From contig NZ_RIAV01000004.1 in assembly GCF_003852715.1 (NCBI RefSeq), forward strand, positions 124,001 to 188,000: 64,000 nucleotides of DNA, written 5' to 3'. This DNA is from Ectobacillus antri. Its GTDB lineage: Bacteria; Bacillota; Bacilli; Bacillales; Bacillaceae_G. Below are positions 15,884-25,499 of this stretch, one piece after another. Below the pieces are notes generated by a model. It searched no databases. It worked only from the letters and a program-made list of their open reading frames with translations, and was not told where the DNA came from. The translations under genes were made by a program, and so were the position numbers. How positions within the stretch are numbered: position 1 is the first letter of the stretch; each line of letters begins with the position of its first letter.

Positions 15884-17779
15884 ATGGATAATGATTTATT
15901 AAATATTTTCTTTGAAGAATCACAGGAGCATTTACAGGCGCTAAATGAAAATGTTTTAGTACTTGAAAATAATCCTGCAAATCTAGCTGTTGTCAGTGAA
16001 ATATTCCGTTCTGCCCATACTTTTAAAGGCATGTCAGCAACAATGGGGTACACTGAGATGGCTGATTTAACGCATAAGATGGAAAATGTATTAGATGAAG
16101 TACGAAGCGGTAATTTATCGGTAACGCCTGCAATTATAGATATTATATTTGAATGTATAGATAATTTAGAGAAGATGGTTGCAGACGTACAAGCTGGTGG
16201 ATGGGGAAATATAGATGCAAGACAAACAACTAATAAAATTGAAGCAATCCTCTCGGGAACAACCGTAAAAGAAGTAGTTATATCAGAAGAGACAGCTACA
16301 CAGAAAGAAGGAGACGCTTGGCAAATTCACATATGGATTCGTGAAGATGCGATGCTGAAAGCAGTTCGCGCGGTTATGTGTATGGAAGCGTTGAGAGGAT
16401 ATGGAGATATTGTTAAAACAGTTCCGGATTTGGAGTGCATTGAAGCGGATGAGTTCGGAAATTATCTTATGCTAGAGTATGCGACAGAAAAAACAGTTGA
16501 TGATATTAAAGAGATTTTGTTGGACATTTCCGATGTTGAAAAGATTGATATTATTGTGCCCGAAAAAAAGGAAGAAAAAGTTGTTGATGTGCAAGAAAAA
16601 GCGACACAAACCATTAGTACTAAAGTCGAGAGCCGTTCTATCCGTGTCCCACTTGAGCGAATTGAAAAACTGATGAATATGTTTGAAGAAAGTGTAATTG
16701 AAAGAGGGCGTATAGATGAACTAGCACATGCAATTCAAAATAAAGAATTATTAGAGCATTTAAATCGACTTGGAGATATTTCAAAAGACATCCAAAATTT
16801 ACTTTTGAATATGCGCATGGTTCCAATTGAAACAGTATTCAAACGTTTTCCTCGTATGGTTCGTTCCTTGGCAAAGGACTTAGGTAAAAAAATAGACTTA
16901 GAGATTATTGGAGAAGAAACGGAAGTAGACAAGATTGTAATTGATGAGATTGGTGATTCGCTTGTACATCTTGTTCGCAATGCTGTTGATCATGGTATTG
17001 AAACCGTTGAAGAACGTCAAAAAGCTGGAAAGCCAGAGACTGGTAAACTTACATTAGAAGCTTTTCATAGCGGCAATCACGTTATTATTCAAATCTCAGA
17101 GGATGGCCGCGGTATTCATAAGGCAAAGGTCCTGCAGCGTGCAATCAGCAAAGGTATCATCTCGGAAACAGAAGGTGCCAAACTATCTGAACGTGAAATC
17201 TACGAATTAATCTTACGCCCTGGATTTAGCACAGCTGAAGTAGTGTCTGATCTGTCAGGACGAGGGGTTGGACTAGATGTTGTAAAGCATACCATTCATT
17301 CATTGGGTGGCCAACTTCTAATTGATTCTGAAGAAGGTAAGGGAAGTACATTTAGAATTGAACTTCCTCTTACTTTATCTATTATTCAATCTATGCTTAT
17401 TCAAACAGAACAAACTCGTTATGCTATACCGTTAGGAAATATTGTCGAAGCTATCCGTATTCAAAAAGAGGATATTCAAATCCTGCAAGGACGAGATGTT
17501 TTGAATTATCGAGATCAAATTATTGAAATTATAGAGCTTGGTGCTGTTTTTGGAGAAGATGAAAAGGGTCAAAACAAGGAAGAGAAAATGGTTCCAGTGT
17601 TGATTTTAAAAAATGCAAGAAGAGTATATGGACTCATCGTCAAAAATATAATCGGGCAGCGTGAAATTGTACTAAAGTCATTAGGGGATTTCTTTGCGGA
17701 CAGTTCTGCATACTTTTCGGGCGCGACAATTTTAGGAGATGGAAAAGTTGTCTTAATCTTAAATCCGGACAGTTTTTAA
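15884..17779 (+). CDS. cheA: Chemotaxis histidine kinase CheA
   Basis: 631 residues. HPt domain with phospho-accepting His in RSAHTFKGMSATMG; a P2-like region (about 145-240); dimerisation helices beginning VPLERIEKLMNMFEESV; ATPase domain with N-box VRNAVDHGIE, G1 EDGRGI and G2 GRGVGLDVVK; C-terminal CheW-like domain. It senses receptors and phosphorylates CheY. ATG 15884 follows AAAAAGGTGAT; the in-frame ATG at 15836 lies inside the terminator stem. Confidence 0.96.
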   Translation: MDNDLLNIFFEESQEHLQALNENVLVLENNPANLAVVSEIFRSAHTFKGMSATMGYTEMADLTHKMENVLDEVRSGNLSVTPAIIDIIFECIDNLEKMVADVQAGGWGNIDARQTTNKIEAILSGTTVKEVVISEETATQKEGDAWQIHIWIREDAMLKAVRAVMCMEALRGYGDIVKTVPDLECIEADEFGNYLMLEYATEKTVDDIKEILLDISDVEKIDIIVPEKKEEKVVDVQEKATQTISTKVESRSIRVPLERIEKLMNMFEESVIERGRIDELAHAIQNKELLEHLNRLGDISKDIQNLLLNMRMVPIETVFKRFPRMVRSLAKDLGKKIDLEIIGEETEVDKIVIDEIGDSLVHLVRNAVDHGIETVEERQKAGKPETGKLTLEAFHSGNHVIIQISEDGRGIHKAKVLQRAISKGIISETEGAKLSEREIYELILRPGFSTAEVVSDLSGRGVGLDVVKHTIHSLGGQLLIDSEEGKGSTFRIELPLTLSIIQSMLIQTEQTRYAIPLGNIVEAIRIQKEDIQILQGRDVLNYRDQIIEIIELGAVFGEDEKGQNKEEKMVPVLILKNARRVYGLIVKNIIGQREIVLKSLGDFFADSSAYFSGATILGDGKVVLILNPDSF

Positions 17780-17782
17780 CAC

Positions 17783-17814
17783 AAATGTCCCTTAGCGTGA
17801 GCTAGGGACATTTT
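17783..17814 (+). terminator. Hairpin after cheA
   Basis: AAATGTCCC / GGGACATTT with an inner TAGC/GCTA stem. Only a short T-run follows, so termination may be partial. Confidence 0.6.
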
Positions 17815-17862
17815 AAATAAGTAACATACCTTTATATGTACTATGACAGGAGAGACGTCTTT

Positions 17863-19455
17863 ATGGTCTATGATCAGAAGCAAGATATATTGGCAAATGA
17901 AACAGATTACAAATACGCCCATATATTAAGCCAAGAAGAGAAGGATATTTTGGGGGAAATTGCTAATATATCTTTTGGTTCGGCTTCCACTATTTTGTCT
18001 ACACTTTTAAATAAAACAGTTACCATTACAGCTCCACAAGTAGATGTAGTCAGCTTAATTGATAACAGAGATGTTGAAATTCCTCATGTTGTTCTCAATA
18101 TCCATTTCACAAAAGGATTGGATATGGATAATCTCTTGGTTATGAATCAAAATGTAGCACTAGCTATTGCTGATTTAATGATGATGGGTGATGGTAATAT
18201 TGAAGGAAAAGAATTAACTGAATTGGAGCTTAGTGCAGTACAAGAAGCGATGAATCAAATGATGGGATTTGCGGCTACTTCAATGTCAGAGTTTTTTCAA
18301 GAAACGGTTGATATGTCACCTCCTACAATTCAAGTGGTGAAATTGATTGAAGAACTAGAAAAAAATCCAGGCATAGAAGGCAGCAATGTTTTCATTCGTG
18401 TAGCATTTAATCTAACAATTGATAATCTTGTCGATTCAAAACTTGTGCAAATTGTTTCATTAGAAAATGCAAAAAAAATGATTCATAAACTTTATGCACT
18501 ATCCGGTGAAACTAATAAAACGAGCGAAACGCCATCAATTCCGGCACTCAGTCAATATGAAAGAGATGCGCTTGGTGAGATTGCAAACATTTCTATTGGT
18601 TCAGCTTCCACGGTATTATCTACGCTTTTAAATCAAAAGGTACATATTAGTGTACCAGCGGTAGATGTTATTTCTGTACATGCGTATGACGAACAGCTTA
18701 TTCCTTTTGTTGTGCTAAATGTGGACTTTATTCACGCTGTTAACCATCAAAACGTGTTCGTGTTATCTAAGGAAGTAGCACTAGTAATGGTGGATTTAAT
18801 GATGATGGGAACAGGTGAGGTTGAAGAAGGAAAAGAACTTACTGAATTTGAACTGAGTGCTACACAAGAAGTCATGAATCAAATGATGGGGCATGCTGCT
18901 ACATCTATGTCAGAGTTGTTTGGAGATGTTGTGGACATTACCCCACCAGTCTTAAAGGTTGTAACCTTGGCAGAGGAATTGAATCAATTTCCTAATGAAG
19001 CTGCCAAAAATGGTTTAGTTCAAATTACTTTCGAATTAGAGATTGGAGAATTAATTCGTTCTACCATGTATCAATTTTTACCATTACATGAAGCACGAGT
19101 GATGATTCGCAAATTATCTTCTTATACGGAAGACATTGAAGCGCCTGAGTCAACTACTCCGGTCGAAGTTATCGAAGCTATTCAATTAGAAGAATTGGTA
19201 TCACAAGAACACAATTTGACAGGACTTCTGTCAGATGAAACCTTAAGCAATGTTGAAGTACAGCTTGAATTCATATTTGGTAGTACAACAAAAACCATTG
19301 ATGAAATTCTAAAGCTTACGGAGAACGAGGTCGTATCTTTAGAAGAAGAGGTAGAAGACCCGATTCAGATCATGGCCAACGGTGTTCTAATTGGATTTGG
19401 TGAGCTTGTCAATGTGAATGGGTATTTTGGTGTAAGGGTGACAAAAACACTATGA
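17863..19455 (+). CDS. fliY: FliY-like switch phosphatase with two CheC modules
   Basis: 530 residues in three parts. CheC module 1 (about 25-215) and module 2 (about 230-425) each keep both phosphatase motifs: LGEIANISFGSAST with QEAMNQMMGFAATS, and LGEIANISIGSAST with QEVMNQMMGHAATS. A C-terminal SpoA/FliN domain (about 460-530) ends in GVRVTKTL. B. subtilis FliY has one CheC module. Likely role: CheY-P dephosphorylation at the C-ring. ATG 17863 has AGGAGAG upstream. Its stop overlaps the next gene (ATGA). Confidence 0.88.
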   Translation: MVYDQKQDILANETDYKYAHILSQEEKDILGEIANISFGSASTILSTLLNKTVTITAPQVDVVSLIDNRDVEIPHVVLNIHFTKGLDMDNLLVMNQNVALAIADLMMMGDGNIEGKELTELELSAVQEAMNQMMGFAATSMSEFFQETVDMSPPTIQVVKLIEELEKNPGIEGSNVFIRVAFNLTIDNLVDSKLVQIVSLENAKKMIHKLYALSGETNKTSETPSIPALSQYERDALGEIANISIGSASTVLSTLLNQKVHISVPAVDVISVHAYDEQLIPFVVLNVDFIHAVNHQNVFVLSKEVALVMVDLMMMGTGEVEEGKELTEFELSATQEVMNQMMGHAATSMSELFGDVVDITPPVLKVVTLAEELNQFPNEAAKNGLVQITFELEIGELIRSTMYQFLPLHEARVMIRKLSSYTEDIEAPESTTPVEVIEAIQLEELVSQEHNLTGLLSDETLSNVEVQLEFIFGSTTKTIDEILKLTENEVVSLEEEVEDPIQIMANGVLIGFGELVNVNGYFGVRVTKTL

Positions 19456-20501
19456 AGCTTTTTCTTGCCTTTACTTTGTTTACAGCTCTGTTACAGCCAT
19501 CGGAAACAGTACAAACCTCTCATTTTTGCCAATATGACATAATGAAATCAGTAGAGGAAGATGTACAAATTGAGGTTTCTAATCAACAAGTATACAGTGG
19601 AGATTCAGTAAGCATAACAGTAATATTTTCTGGGGATATAGAATCTCATGCAGTATGGGTGGCGCTACGCCCTGACCAATCAACAAACAATACAGAGCAG
19701 CAAAGATTGTTTGAGCTTGTACAGCAAAAAAACGGTAGCTGGAGTGGTACATATGAGATAGGACCTTATGATAGCAAGGGGCAATGGAATCTAGAATTGT
19801 ACTACTATACACAGGAATGGAAAAGAAAAACCATCAATGCATTTGTAAAATCCGATGAACCGGAATTAATAGACGAAATACCTCCGATTATTACAGCATC
19901 AAATACGCTAGAAGTTACAGTTGGCAATGCACTCCGTTTAGAAACAGTCGCGGACAATGAATCTGGTTTACGGGAAGTCTCTGCTGTTTTGACGAATGGA
20001 GAAGAGCAAACTGCTTTGTGCCTAGAAGAAGATGAGGGTTCTTGGGTCACACCTTATATATTTACGAAAGAAGATATAGGTGAATACCACCTGGTTTTAC
20101 GTGCTGTTGATGTAGCGGGTAATGTACATGAAGAGGAAGGACAGCTTATTGTTCGTGAACATACAGAGGAGGTACCACCATCTCAAGAAGTACCGCCTGA
20201 GGAAAACAAACCGGTAGAAAGACCTCAGATAGAATTGCAACCAGAAACCCCGGAATTGTTAGAGGTTGTTAAGAGTGAAGATCCTTTTGTTTCAGAGGTA
20301 AAAAAATCACTTGTACCAACTACTAATAAAAATCAGCAAATAGCGGCGGTGCAGGAGAGAAAGAATCAAATACAGAATGAAAACAGATCGCCCTCTGCCA
20401 TCACTACAGCGGAGTTGCCTAAGTCCATCTTATATATCGTAGGGGGGTTCGTCTTGTTTTTTGCAATCCGCGGTAGTATAGAGTGGGGAAGAATGGAGTG
20501 A
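19452..20501 (+). CDS. Membrane-anchored surface protein with Ig-like domains (unknown)
   Basis: 349 residues: a putative signal peptide (MKLFLAFTLFTALLQ), two beta-rich Ig-like regions (about 35-125 and 140-235; the second contains RAVDVAGNVHEEEGQLIV, common in bacterial Ig repeats), a Pro/Glu-rich linker (about 236-275), a Gln/Asn-rich stalk and one C-terminal helix (ILYIVGGFVLFFAI) with a short cytoplasmic tail. It is coupled to fliY by a 4 nt overlap. No motility family is recognised. It could be an extracellular sensor or adhesin serving the adjacent chemoreceptor (inference). Confidence 0.75.
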   Translation: MKLFLAFTLFTALLQPSETVQTSHFCQYDIMKSVEEDVQIEVSNQQVYSGDSVSITVIFSGDIESHAVWVALRPDQSTNNTEQQRLFELVQQKNGSWSGTYEIGPYDSKGQWNLELYYYTQEWKRKTINAFVKSDEPELIDEIPPIITASNTLEVTVGNALRLETVADNESGLREVSAVLTNGEEQTALCLEEDEGSWVTPYIFTKEDIGEYHLVLRAVDVAGNVHEEEGQLIVREHTEEVPPSQEVPPEENKPVERPQIELQPETPELLEVVKSEDPFVSEVKKSLVPTTNKNQQIAAVQERKNQIQNENRSPSAITTAELPKSILYIVGGFVLFFAIRGSIEWGRME

Positions 20502-20507
20502 AGGAGA

Positions 20508-21212
20508 GTGAAAATTTTTTCTGATGTACCAATCTCACGGCCGTCTTCTTTAACAACTGGAAACGTACAAAACGTTACATCACCTCAAATTATAAAAGAA
20601 ACAGTGAACATGGCGTTTGTAGAAACAACAGGACCTCCGGTTGTTATGATTATGAGCCTTTCAGCGGGTCTTGCAGCTGTACAAGAAGCAAGGCTCGTTT
20701 ACAAAAATATATTACAAGCACTACAGCAACATATGAAAGAAGCTGAAATTCAGGGAAGTATAGACGAAGCAAATTTACTCTTGGGACAGTTGATTGACCA
20801 CGCACGTGTTCAAAACATACCCCTATTGGATGAAGATGGGTACAAGATTACGATGAAAATCCTTGTGAACGAAAATGAAATGATGACCGTGCAGATTCCT
20901 ACTTTATCCGAGTTAAGTATAACAGGAGATAAGCTTGTTGCCCCGCTTATGCTCCAGCAGTTATTAGAAACATTACAAAAACACATAACAGAATTAACTG
21001 AATTATTAAAACAAATGCATAATCGCATAGATATAGATACGAAAGAAAAGAATCATTTTGATTTTATTGGGATGCGAGTGGCAATGGAATCGGTAATGAG
21101 TATGTTTGTAAAAGAATATACAAGCAAGTCTGTACAATCATTCATGTTTGTTGGAGGAATCATAGTAATCTTTTTTCTTATTTTTATCATATATGCATTT
21201 ATTACAAAATAG
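20508..21212 (+). CDS. Tail-anchored helical protein (unknown)
   Basis: 234 residues, soluble and mostly helical, ending in one transmembrane helix ([20 protein letters not shown]) and a two-residue tail, a tail-anchor topology. The centre has a Leu-rich amphipathic helix ([19 protein letters not shown]). GTG 20508 is chosen; GGAG at 20495-20498 is 9 nt upstream. It sits between the Ig-like protein and a chemoreceptor with short gaps, so likely the same operon. No family recognised. Confidence 0.7.
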   Translation: MKIFSDVPISRPSSLTTGNVQNVTSPQIIKETVNMAFVETTGPPVVMIMSLSAGLAAVQEARLVYKNILQALQQHMKEAEIQGSIDEANLLLGQLIDHARVQNIPLLDEDGYKITMKILVNENEMMTVQIPTLSELSITGDKLVAPLMLQQLLETLQKHITELTELLKQMHNRIDIDTKEKNHFDFIGMRVAMESVMSMFVKEYTSKSVQSFMFVGGIIVIFFLIFIIYAFITK

Positions 21213-21222
21213 GGAGCTTACT

Positions 21223-22923
21223 ATGAAACTGGTTAAAAAAATTACAATCTTAAATTCTTTTTTCATCGTATTATTGCTTGTTTTATTTCTTTTTGCGTCG
21301 TATATAGTCGGTACATATGAAGCAAAGCGGGAAAATATAATTATGCAAGCTGGTAAAACCATTAGGTTATATGATGAAGTGCGTTTTGAGCTAGTTTCTA
21401 TTACATCAGCAGTGCGCGGTAGCTTTTGGTACGATCCAAATGCAAGTGAAGAAGCTGCACCGAAGCTAATAGATAAATTGCAAGAAGCAACTAAAGGTTA
21501 TAGTGCTGTAAAACGTAGCATGAGCGACATACAAAAAAGTAAGTTTAAAACAAATTTTTTGCAGCAATTACAAATTAAAATTCAGCAGGGGGAAGAGCAG
21601 GTACTGCTGTTGACAAAAGAGCAAGATCGACTTCAAGGTCTTATTAAAGCTAATCAAGCGATGGAGGTCATTGATACTAGCGTTAATTTAGCAAATGCCC
21701 AAAAAATATCAGTCGAAAAAAAGCTAAATGATGAAATTCGGGCAATTAATCGTGCAAAGTTACAAATTGAAGTTGTAACAGGTGCACTTTTAATCATAAC
21801 TAGTAGCGTGTTAATTGTAGTGAACTACATAACAATTCGACGATCATTACGTCCGTTGCATACAGTTGCTGAGCGATTACAGGAGTTTGCGGGAAACTAT
21901 GGAGATTTATCCTTTCAGCTTCAGTACAATAAAAAAGATGAGATCGGTGATGTTGTACAAGGTTTTAATGCTTGTATAGAGGGATTGCGGCAGATGATGC
22001 TTCACATTCGAAATGTATCAGAACGAGTATCAGCTGAATCTGCAAATGTAATGATAAGTTCAAATGAAGTGGCTGCAACAGCTGTACAACAAGAGTCGTC
22101 TCTAACAGCTATTTCCACCAACTTAATCAAACAAGCAGAGCGTATGAATCGCAGTCTTGTTGCGTTACAAGATATAACGGAAAGTGTGCACCGTGTTTCC
22201 GCCGCGGCAACAAATGTAGCTGGTACAACAGCAAGTGTAACCAATCAGGCACACTCGAGCATGAAGAGCATTGAAGATTCTGTGAAACAAGTACAAGTTA
22301 TTGATGATGTAGTAGAACAAACTTCTGTTGCCATTCAAAACTTATCTCAAAATTCTAAGCAAATTGAAAAAGTAGTAAAAACGATTCATGACATCGCTGA
22401 ACAAACTAATTTATTGGCATTAAATGCATCGATTGAAGCTGCACGTGCAGGAGAGCATGGCAGAGGTTTTGCGGTTGTAGCACAAGAAGTGAGAAAGCTT
22501 GCGGAGCAATCAAAAAGCGAAACGACTGAGATTCAAGTGTTTATTTCACGCATTTATAAAGATATTCAACAAGCCGGAAAATGGGTTGAAATAGGCGTTG
22601 CAGAAACAAGCAAAGGACGAGAGATGATTACAAAAGCCGGGGCTGAAATAGGAGAAATCGTCCACAATATTACTATGATTTCCAAAGAGATGGCTGAAGT
22701 CTCGGCTTCTACAGAGGAGATGTCTGCAGGGGCTGAAGATGTCAAAGATACGCTCGTTGAAGTTGTGGCATTATCTACACAATATGCAGAGGAAACAAAT
22801 TATATCGCAAAGCAAGCGACTGATCAGAAACAGACCGTAATGCATATGGAGAAGGAGGCTGCTTCTTCACAAGAAATATCTCGGGATCTTGCGGAAATGC
22901 TCGAAAATTATAAGCTGCATTAA
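21223..22923 (+). CDS. Methyl-accepting chemotaxis protein
   Basis: 566 residues. TM1 (about 7-29), an extracytoplasmic helical sensor (about 30-185), TM2 (about 187-207), HAMP domain, then a signalling hairpin with the conserved tip [20 protein letters not shown]. The ligand domain is all-helical with no PAS or Cache motif seen. It clusters at membranes with CheA/CheW. ATG 21223 has GGGAG upstream. Position after the Ig-like and tail-anchored genes suggests a shared sensory role. Confidence 0.9.
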   Translation: MKLVKKITILNSFFIVLLLVLFLFASYIVGTYEAKRENIIMQAGKTIRLYDEVRFELVSITSAVRGSFWYDPNASEEAAPKLIDKLQEATKGYSAVKRSMSDIQKSKFKTNFLQQLQIKIQQGEEQVLLLTKEQDRLQGLIKANQAMEVIDTSVNLANAQKISVEKKLNDEIRAINRAKLQIEVVTGALLIITSSVLIVVNYITIRRSLRPLHTVAERLQEFAGNYGDLSFQLQYNKKDEIGDVVQGFNACIEGLRQMMLHIRNVSERVSAESANVMISSNEVAATAVQQESSLTAISTNLIKQAERMNRSLVALQDITESVHRVSAAATNVAGTTASVTNQAHSSMKSIEDSVKQVQVIDDVVEQTSVAIQNLSQNSKQIEKVVKTIHDIAEQTNLLALNASIEAARAGEHGRGFAVVAQEVRKLAEQSKSETTEIQVFISRIYKDIQQAGKWVEIGVAETSKGREMITKAGAEIGEIVHNITMISKEMAEVSASTEEMSAGAEDVKDTLVEVVALSTQYAEETNYIAKQATDQKQTVMHMEKEAASSQEISRDLAEMLENYKLH

Positions 22924-22943
22924 ATCATGTAATTTAAATTGTA

Positions 22944-22977
22944 AAAGGTGTCTCGCATATATACGAGACACCTTTCT
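22944..22977. terminator. Bidirectional terminator between the chemoreceptor and cheR
   Basis: Perfect 12 bp stem AAAGGTGTCTCG / CGAGACACCTTT between convergent genes. Confidence 0.85.
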
Positions 22978-23755
22978 ATATTTTTTGATAAAAAAACGGC
23001 TGAATAATTTTGAATTGATACTTTTCTGGAGATAAAATTTGCTCTGTACTACCCACAAACAGCACACCGCCCGGTCTTAGAGCATTGCTAAATTTTTGAT
23101 ATACCATATTTCGGGCTTCTTCGGTAAAGTAAATCATCACGTTTCGACACACGATTAAATCGTAGTTCTGCGCAAAAGTGTCAGTAAGTAAGTCATGCTG
23201 TTCAAAGGAAATCTGTTTTTGCAATGTTTTGTTTATCGTATAGGAATCATGTTGTCTCGTGAAGTATGTGTCTCTAAACAAAGCGGGAACTTCGCTTAGA
23301 GAACGCTCGTGGTACACACCTGTTTTAGCTACCTTTATAATGTGCGGGTCAATATCAGTAGCATGTATATGATACTGTAACCGCATATGCTCTAAAATCA
23401 TAGCTAATGTATAAGGCTCTTCACCTGAAGAACAAGCCGCGCTCCAAATTTTAAGAGAAGTGTAGTCTGTTGATAGTAATGGTAATATATCTTGCTGCAG
23501 GATTGTCCATCTTACATAATTTCGAAAAAAATTAGACACATGTATAGTCAGGTAATCAACAAAGATATTGAAAAGCTCAGAGTTGAGTGCTTGTAAAAAA
23601 GCTTCATATGTTTGAAAGCCTTGTCGCAGTAAAAACGAATCCACGCGACGCTTCATGCGATCTTGTTTGTAGAGAGAAAGATCAATTCCTCGCATGATTT
23701 TCAGACGATGGCAAAATGCAAGATATGCGTGTTCTTCAGATGTTATGTTGTGCAC
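22976..23755 (-). CDS. cheR: CheR-type chemoreceptor methyltransferase
   Basis: 259 residues. The N-terminal helical domain (CHRLKIMRGIDLSLYKQDRM) is followed by a SAM-binding fold with WSAACSSGEEPYTLAM and DLIVCRNVMIYF. It methylates glutamates of chemoreceptors. GTG at 23755 with AAAGGA about 9 nt upstream is chosen; the frame extends much further but would overlap the upstream gene. No CheB methylesterase occurs in the window. Confidence 0.9.
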   Translation of the reverse strand: MHNITSEEHAYLAFCHRLKIMRGIDLSLYKQDRMKRRVDSFLLRQGFQTYEAFLQALNSELFNIFVDYLTIHVSNFFRNYVRWTILQQDILPLLSTDYTSLKIWSAACSSGEEPYTLAMILEHMRLQYHIHATDIDPHIIKVAKTGVYHERSLSEVPALFRDTYFTRQHDSYTINKTLQKQISFEQHDLLTDTFAQNYDLIVCRNVMIYFTEEARNMVYQKFSNALRPGGVLFVGSTEQILSPEKYQFKIIQPFFYQKI

Positions 23756-23786
23756 AGCGGTATATCCTTTCTGTGATTGATAGAAT

Positions 23787-24284
23787 TTACAGTAAGCGTA
23801 GCATACGTTCAAGCTGACGGTTTGCACGCTCGGTATGTTCTCCTGGTAAATCACAAATAAAAGTATCAATTCCGTTCTCTTTTGCAATATCTGCAGCAAT
23901 AACAGATTTATGTGTATCTCCATTATAAAAACATACAACCAAATCGACTTGTTTAACGAGATTTCGAGTGTATTGCACATAATCAGAGCGATACAAAGGA
24001 ATCAGTACATGATTGAAGGATGTATAATGTGCTCCTAGAGACAAAAAGTGTGAGACCATATCCTGAAACCATGCAGTCATGTTAGCAAAAGGTTGAAAAG
24101 TATATATATGCAAGTGAGGTGCATATGTTTCATTTTCAAGAAAGAAACGTAACACTTCGTTTTCAATAGATTTATAGCATAAAACATGAATGGAGTGTTT
24201 TGGTGCATATTGTTTTAAGAAAGTTCGAATTACTTTCTTATCCGCACTTGTTAATTGATTGGATCCACAAACAAAAAGATTCAT
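23787..24284 (-). CDS. Hypothetical protein upstream of cheR (165 aa)
   Basis: Soluble alpha/beta protein: MNLFVCGSNQLTSADKKVI at the N-terminus, then VDLVVCFYNGDTHKSVIAADIAKENGI. The pattern of strand, small residues and SVIAADIAKE helix recalls nucleotide-binding Rossmann-like folds of the SLOG/DUF type; this is only a resemblance. ATG 24284 follows AGGTGG with 7 nt spacing. It lies 31 nt before cheR on the same strand and is probably co-transcribed. Confidence 0.72.
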   Translation of the reverse strand: MNLFVCGSNQLTSADKKVIRTFLKQYAPKHSIHVLCYKSIENEVLRFFLENETYAPHLHIYTFQPFANMTAWFQDMVSHFLSLGAHYTSFNHVLIPLYRSDYVQYTRNLVKQVDLVVCFYNGDTHKSVIAADIAKENGIDTFICDLPGEHTERANRQLERMLRLL

Positions 24285-24583
24285 TATCAAGCCACCTCAC
24301 TCAAAATTTTAACATATTTGCAAAAAAATAAAACGATAAATTTAAGTATTTAAAATTACAATGGAAATAAAAAACGAAAAATAGTAAAATTTATATGTAA
24401 AACATTTTTATATTGTATAAAATTGATAGAAAAATATATTGTTTTAAAAAATAAACTGCTATACTTAAATAGAACTCGTGATAGTTGGAAGCCTCTCTCT
24501 TAAAATGTCTTTATACCTATATAAAACATTTTTTCCGAAAATAAATATAAATAAGAATATAATGTTGTAAAGGGGATATGTGT
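24285..24583. other. Divergent intergenic region, motility island
   Basis: Very AT-rich, serving the cheR pair (minus) and the yaaR-flgK operon (plus). A TATACT hexamer near 24460 and a TTTT-N5-AAAA match at 24529-24541 (possible MogR site) are visible. No ORF. Confidence 0.4.
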
Positions 24584-25045
24584 ATGATGCGTTCCGTGTC
24601 GCTGAATCCAGCGTTTATTAATCCCGTTTCTACTTTTACGCCTCCAAAAGAAGGTAATACACTTTCTCCTAATTTTTATAAAGCCCTTCACGAGGGCGCC
24701 AAAAATGAAGATACTACCCAAAAAATGGAGCAACTTTTACAAGGGATTGAACATATAAAGGAAAAAATACAGGTAGAGTTAACAATTGATAACGTAATGG
24801 AGTACAAAGATGCAGTAAAATCATTTTTAAACTTTTATGTCGATCATCTTATGCAGTACCAAGATGTCATGTCAAGACATCCTAAATACGGATATGCACA
24901 AAAAATGACGGTTGTGAAACGAGTAGAAGCTGAAATGAATGAATTAGAAGACGTTATGAATTTGATTAATACAAAAACCGGTCACTTAGAAACACTTCAT
25001 AAAATTGGAGAAATTCACGGATTGATTGTGAACTTAGTCTTATAA
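24584..25045 (+). CDS. YaaR family protein (DUF327)
   Basis: 153 residues with the DUF327 signature YKDAVKSFLNFYVDH followed by HPKYGYAQKMTVVKRV and the C-terminal IHGLIVNLVL. Helical cytoplasmic protein often found near flagellar genes; function unknown. ATG 24584 is best spaced from AAGGGG. First gene of the long plus-strand flagellar operon. Confidence 0.8.
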   Translation: MMRSVSLNPAFINPVSTFTPPKEGNTLSPNFYKALHEGAKNEDTTQKMEQLLQGIEHIKEKIQVELTIDNVMEYKDAVKSFLNFYVDHLMQYQDVMSRHPKYGYAQKMTVVKRVEAEMNELEDVMNLINTKTGHLETLHKIGEIHGLIVNLVL

Positions 25046-25062
25046 AGAAAAGAGGGACACAT

Positions 25063-25482
25063 ATGTATGAGCGTTTTACGAGTTGTATGAAAAACATTTG
25101 TAGTATATACAAAGAGATTGCGAATGTAGGCAATCAAATACATATACTGTTGATTGAAAAGAAAGTTAAGGATATTCAGCCGCTACAAATGCAAGTAATG
25201 AAATTGCTAGAGGAACTACAACACAAAGAAATAGAGCTCGCAAGTTTATTGCCAGATGGTAGTGTTGAGAAAATAATGCTCACATCTTCAGAACGCGAGT
25301 ATGTAGAAACATTGGTGACAGAAATTCGACGTGAAGAACAGAATGCAAGACAAGTTTTAAAGCGAAATCAATATGCATTACAATTGCAAATTTCTATTAC
25401 AGAAAACATTGTTGATTGTATTTCTGAAATGCATATGGAACAACACCATAATTCGCAAGTATTTGTAAACGAATTATTGTAA
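25063..25482 (+). CDS. flgN: FlgN-like export chaperone
   Basis: 139-residue, strongly helical coiled-coil protein directly upstream of flgK and flgL, the usual place of FlgN, their type III secretion chaperone. Sequence identity of this family is low; the call rests on length, helicity and position. ATG preceded by AAGAGGGA. Confidence 0.65.
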   Translation: MYERFTSCMKNICSIYKEIANVGNQIHILLIEKKVKDIQPLQMQVMKLLEELQHKEIELASLLPDGSVEKIMLTSSEREYVETLVTEIRREEQNARQVLKRNQYALQLQISITENIVDCISEMHMEQHHNSQVFVNELL

Positions 25483-25499
25483 AAGGGGATTAGCAGAAT

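Noticed and set aside
22976-23980. Long form of CheR starting far upstream
   Set aside because: It would overlap the adjacent gene by nearly 200 bp; GTG 23755 has a ribosome site and matches the normal CheR N-terminus.
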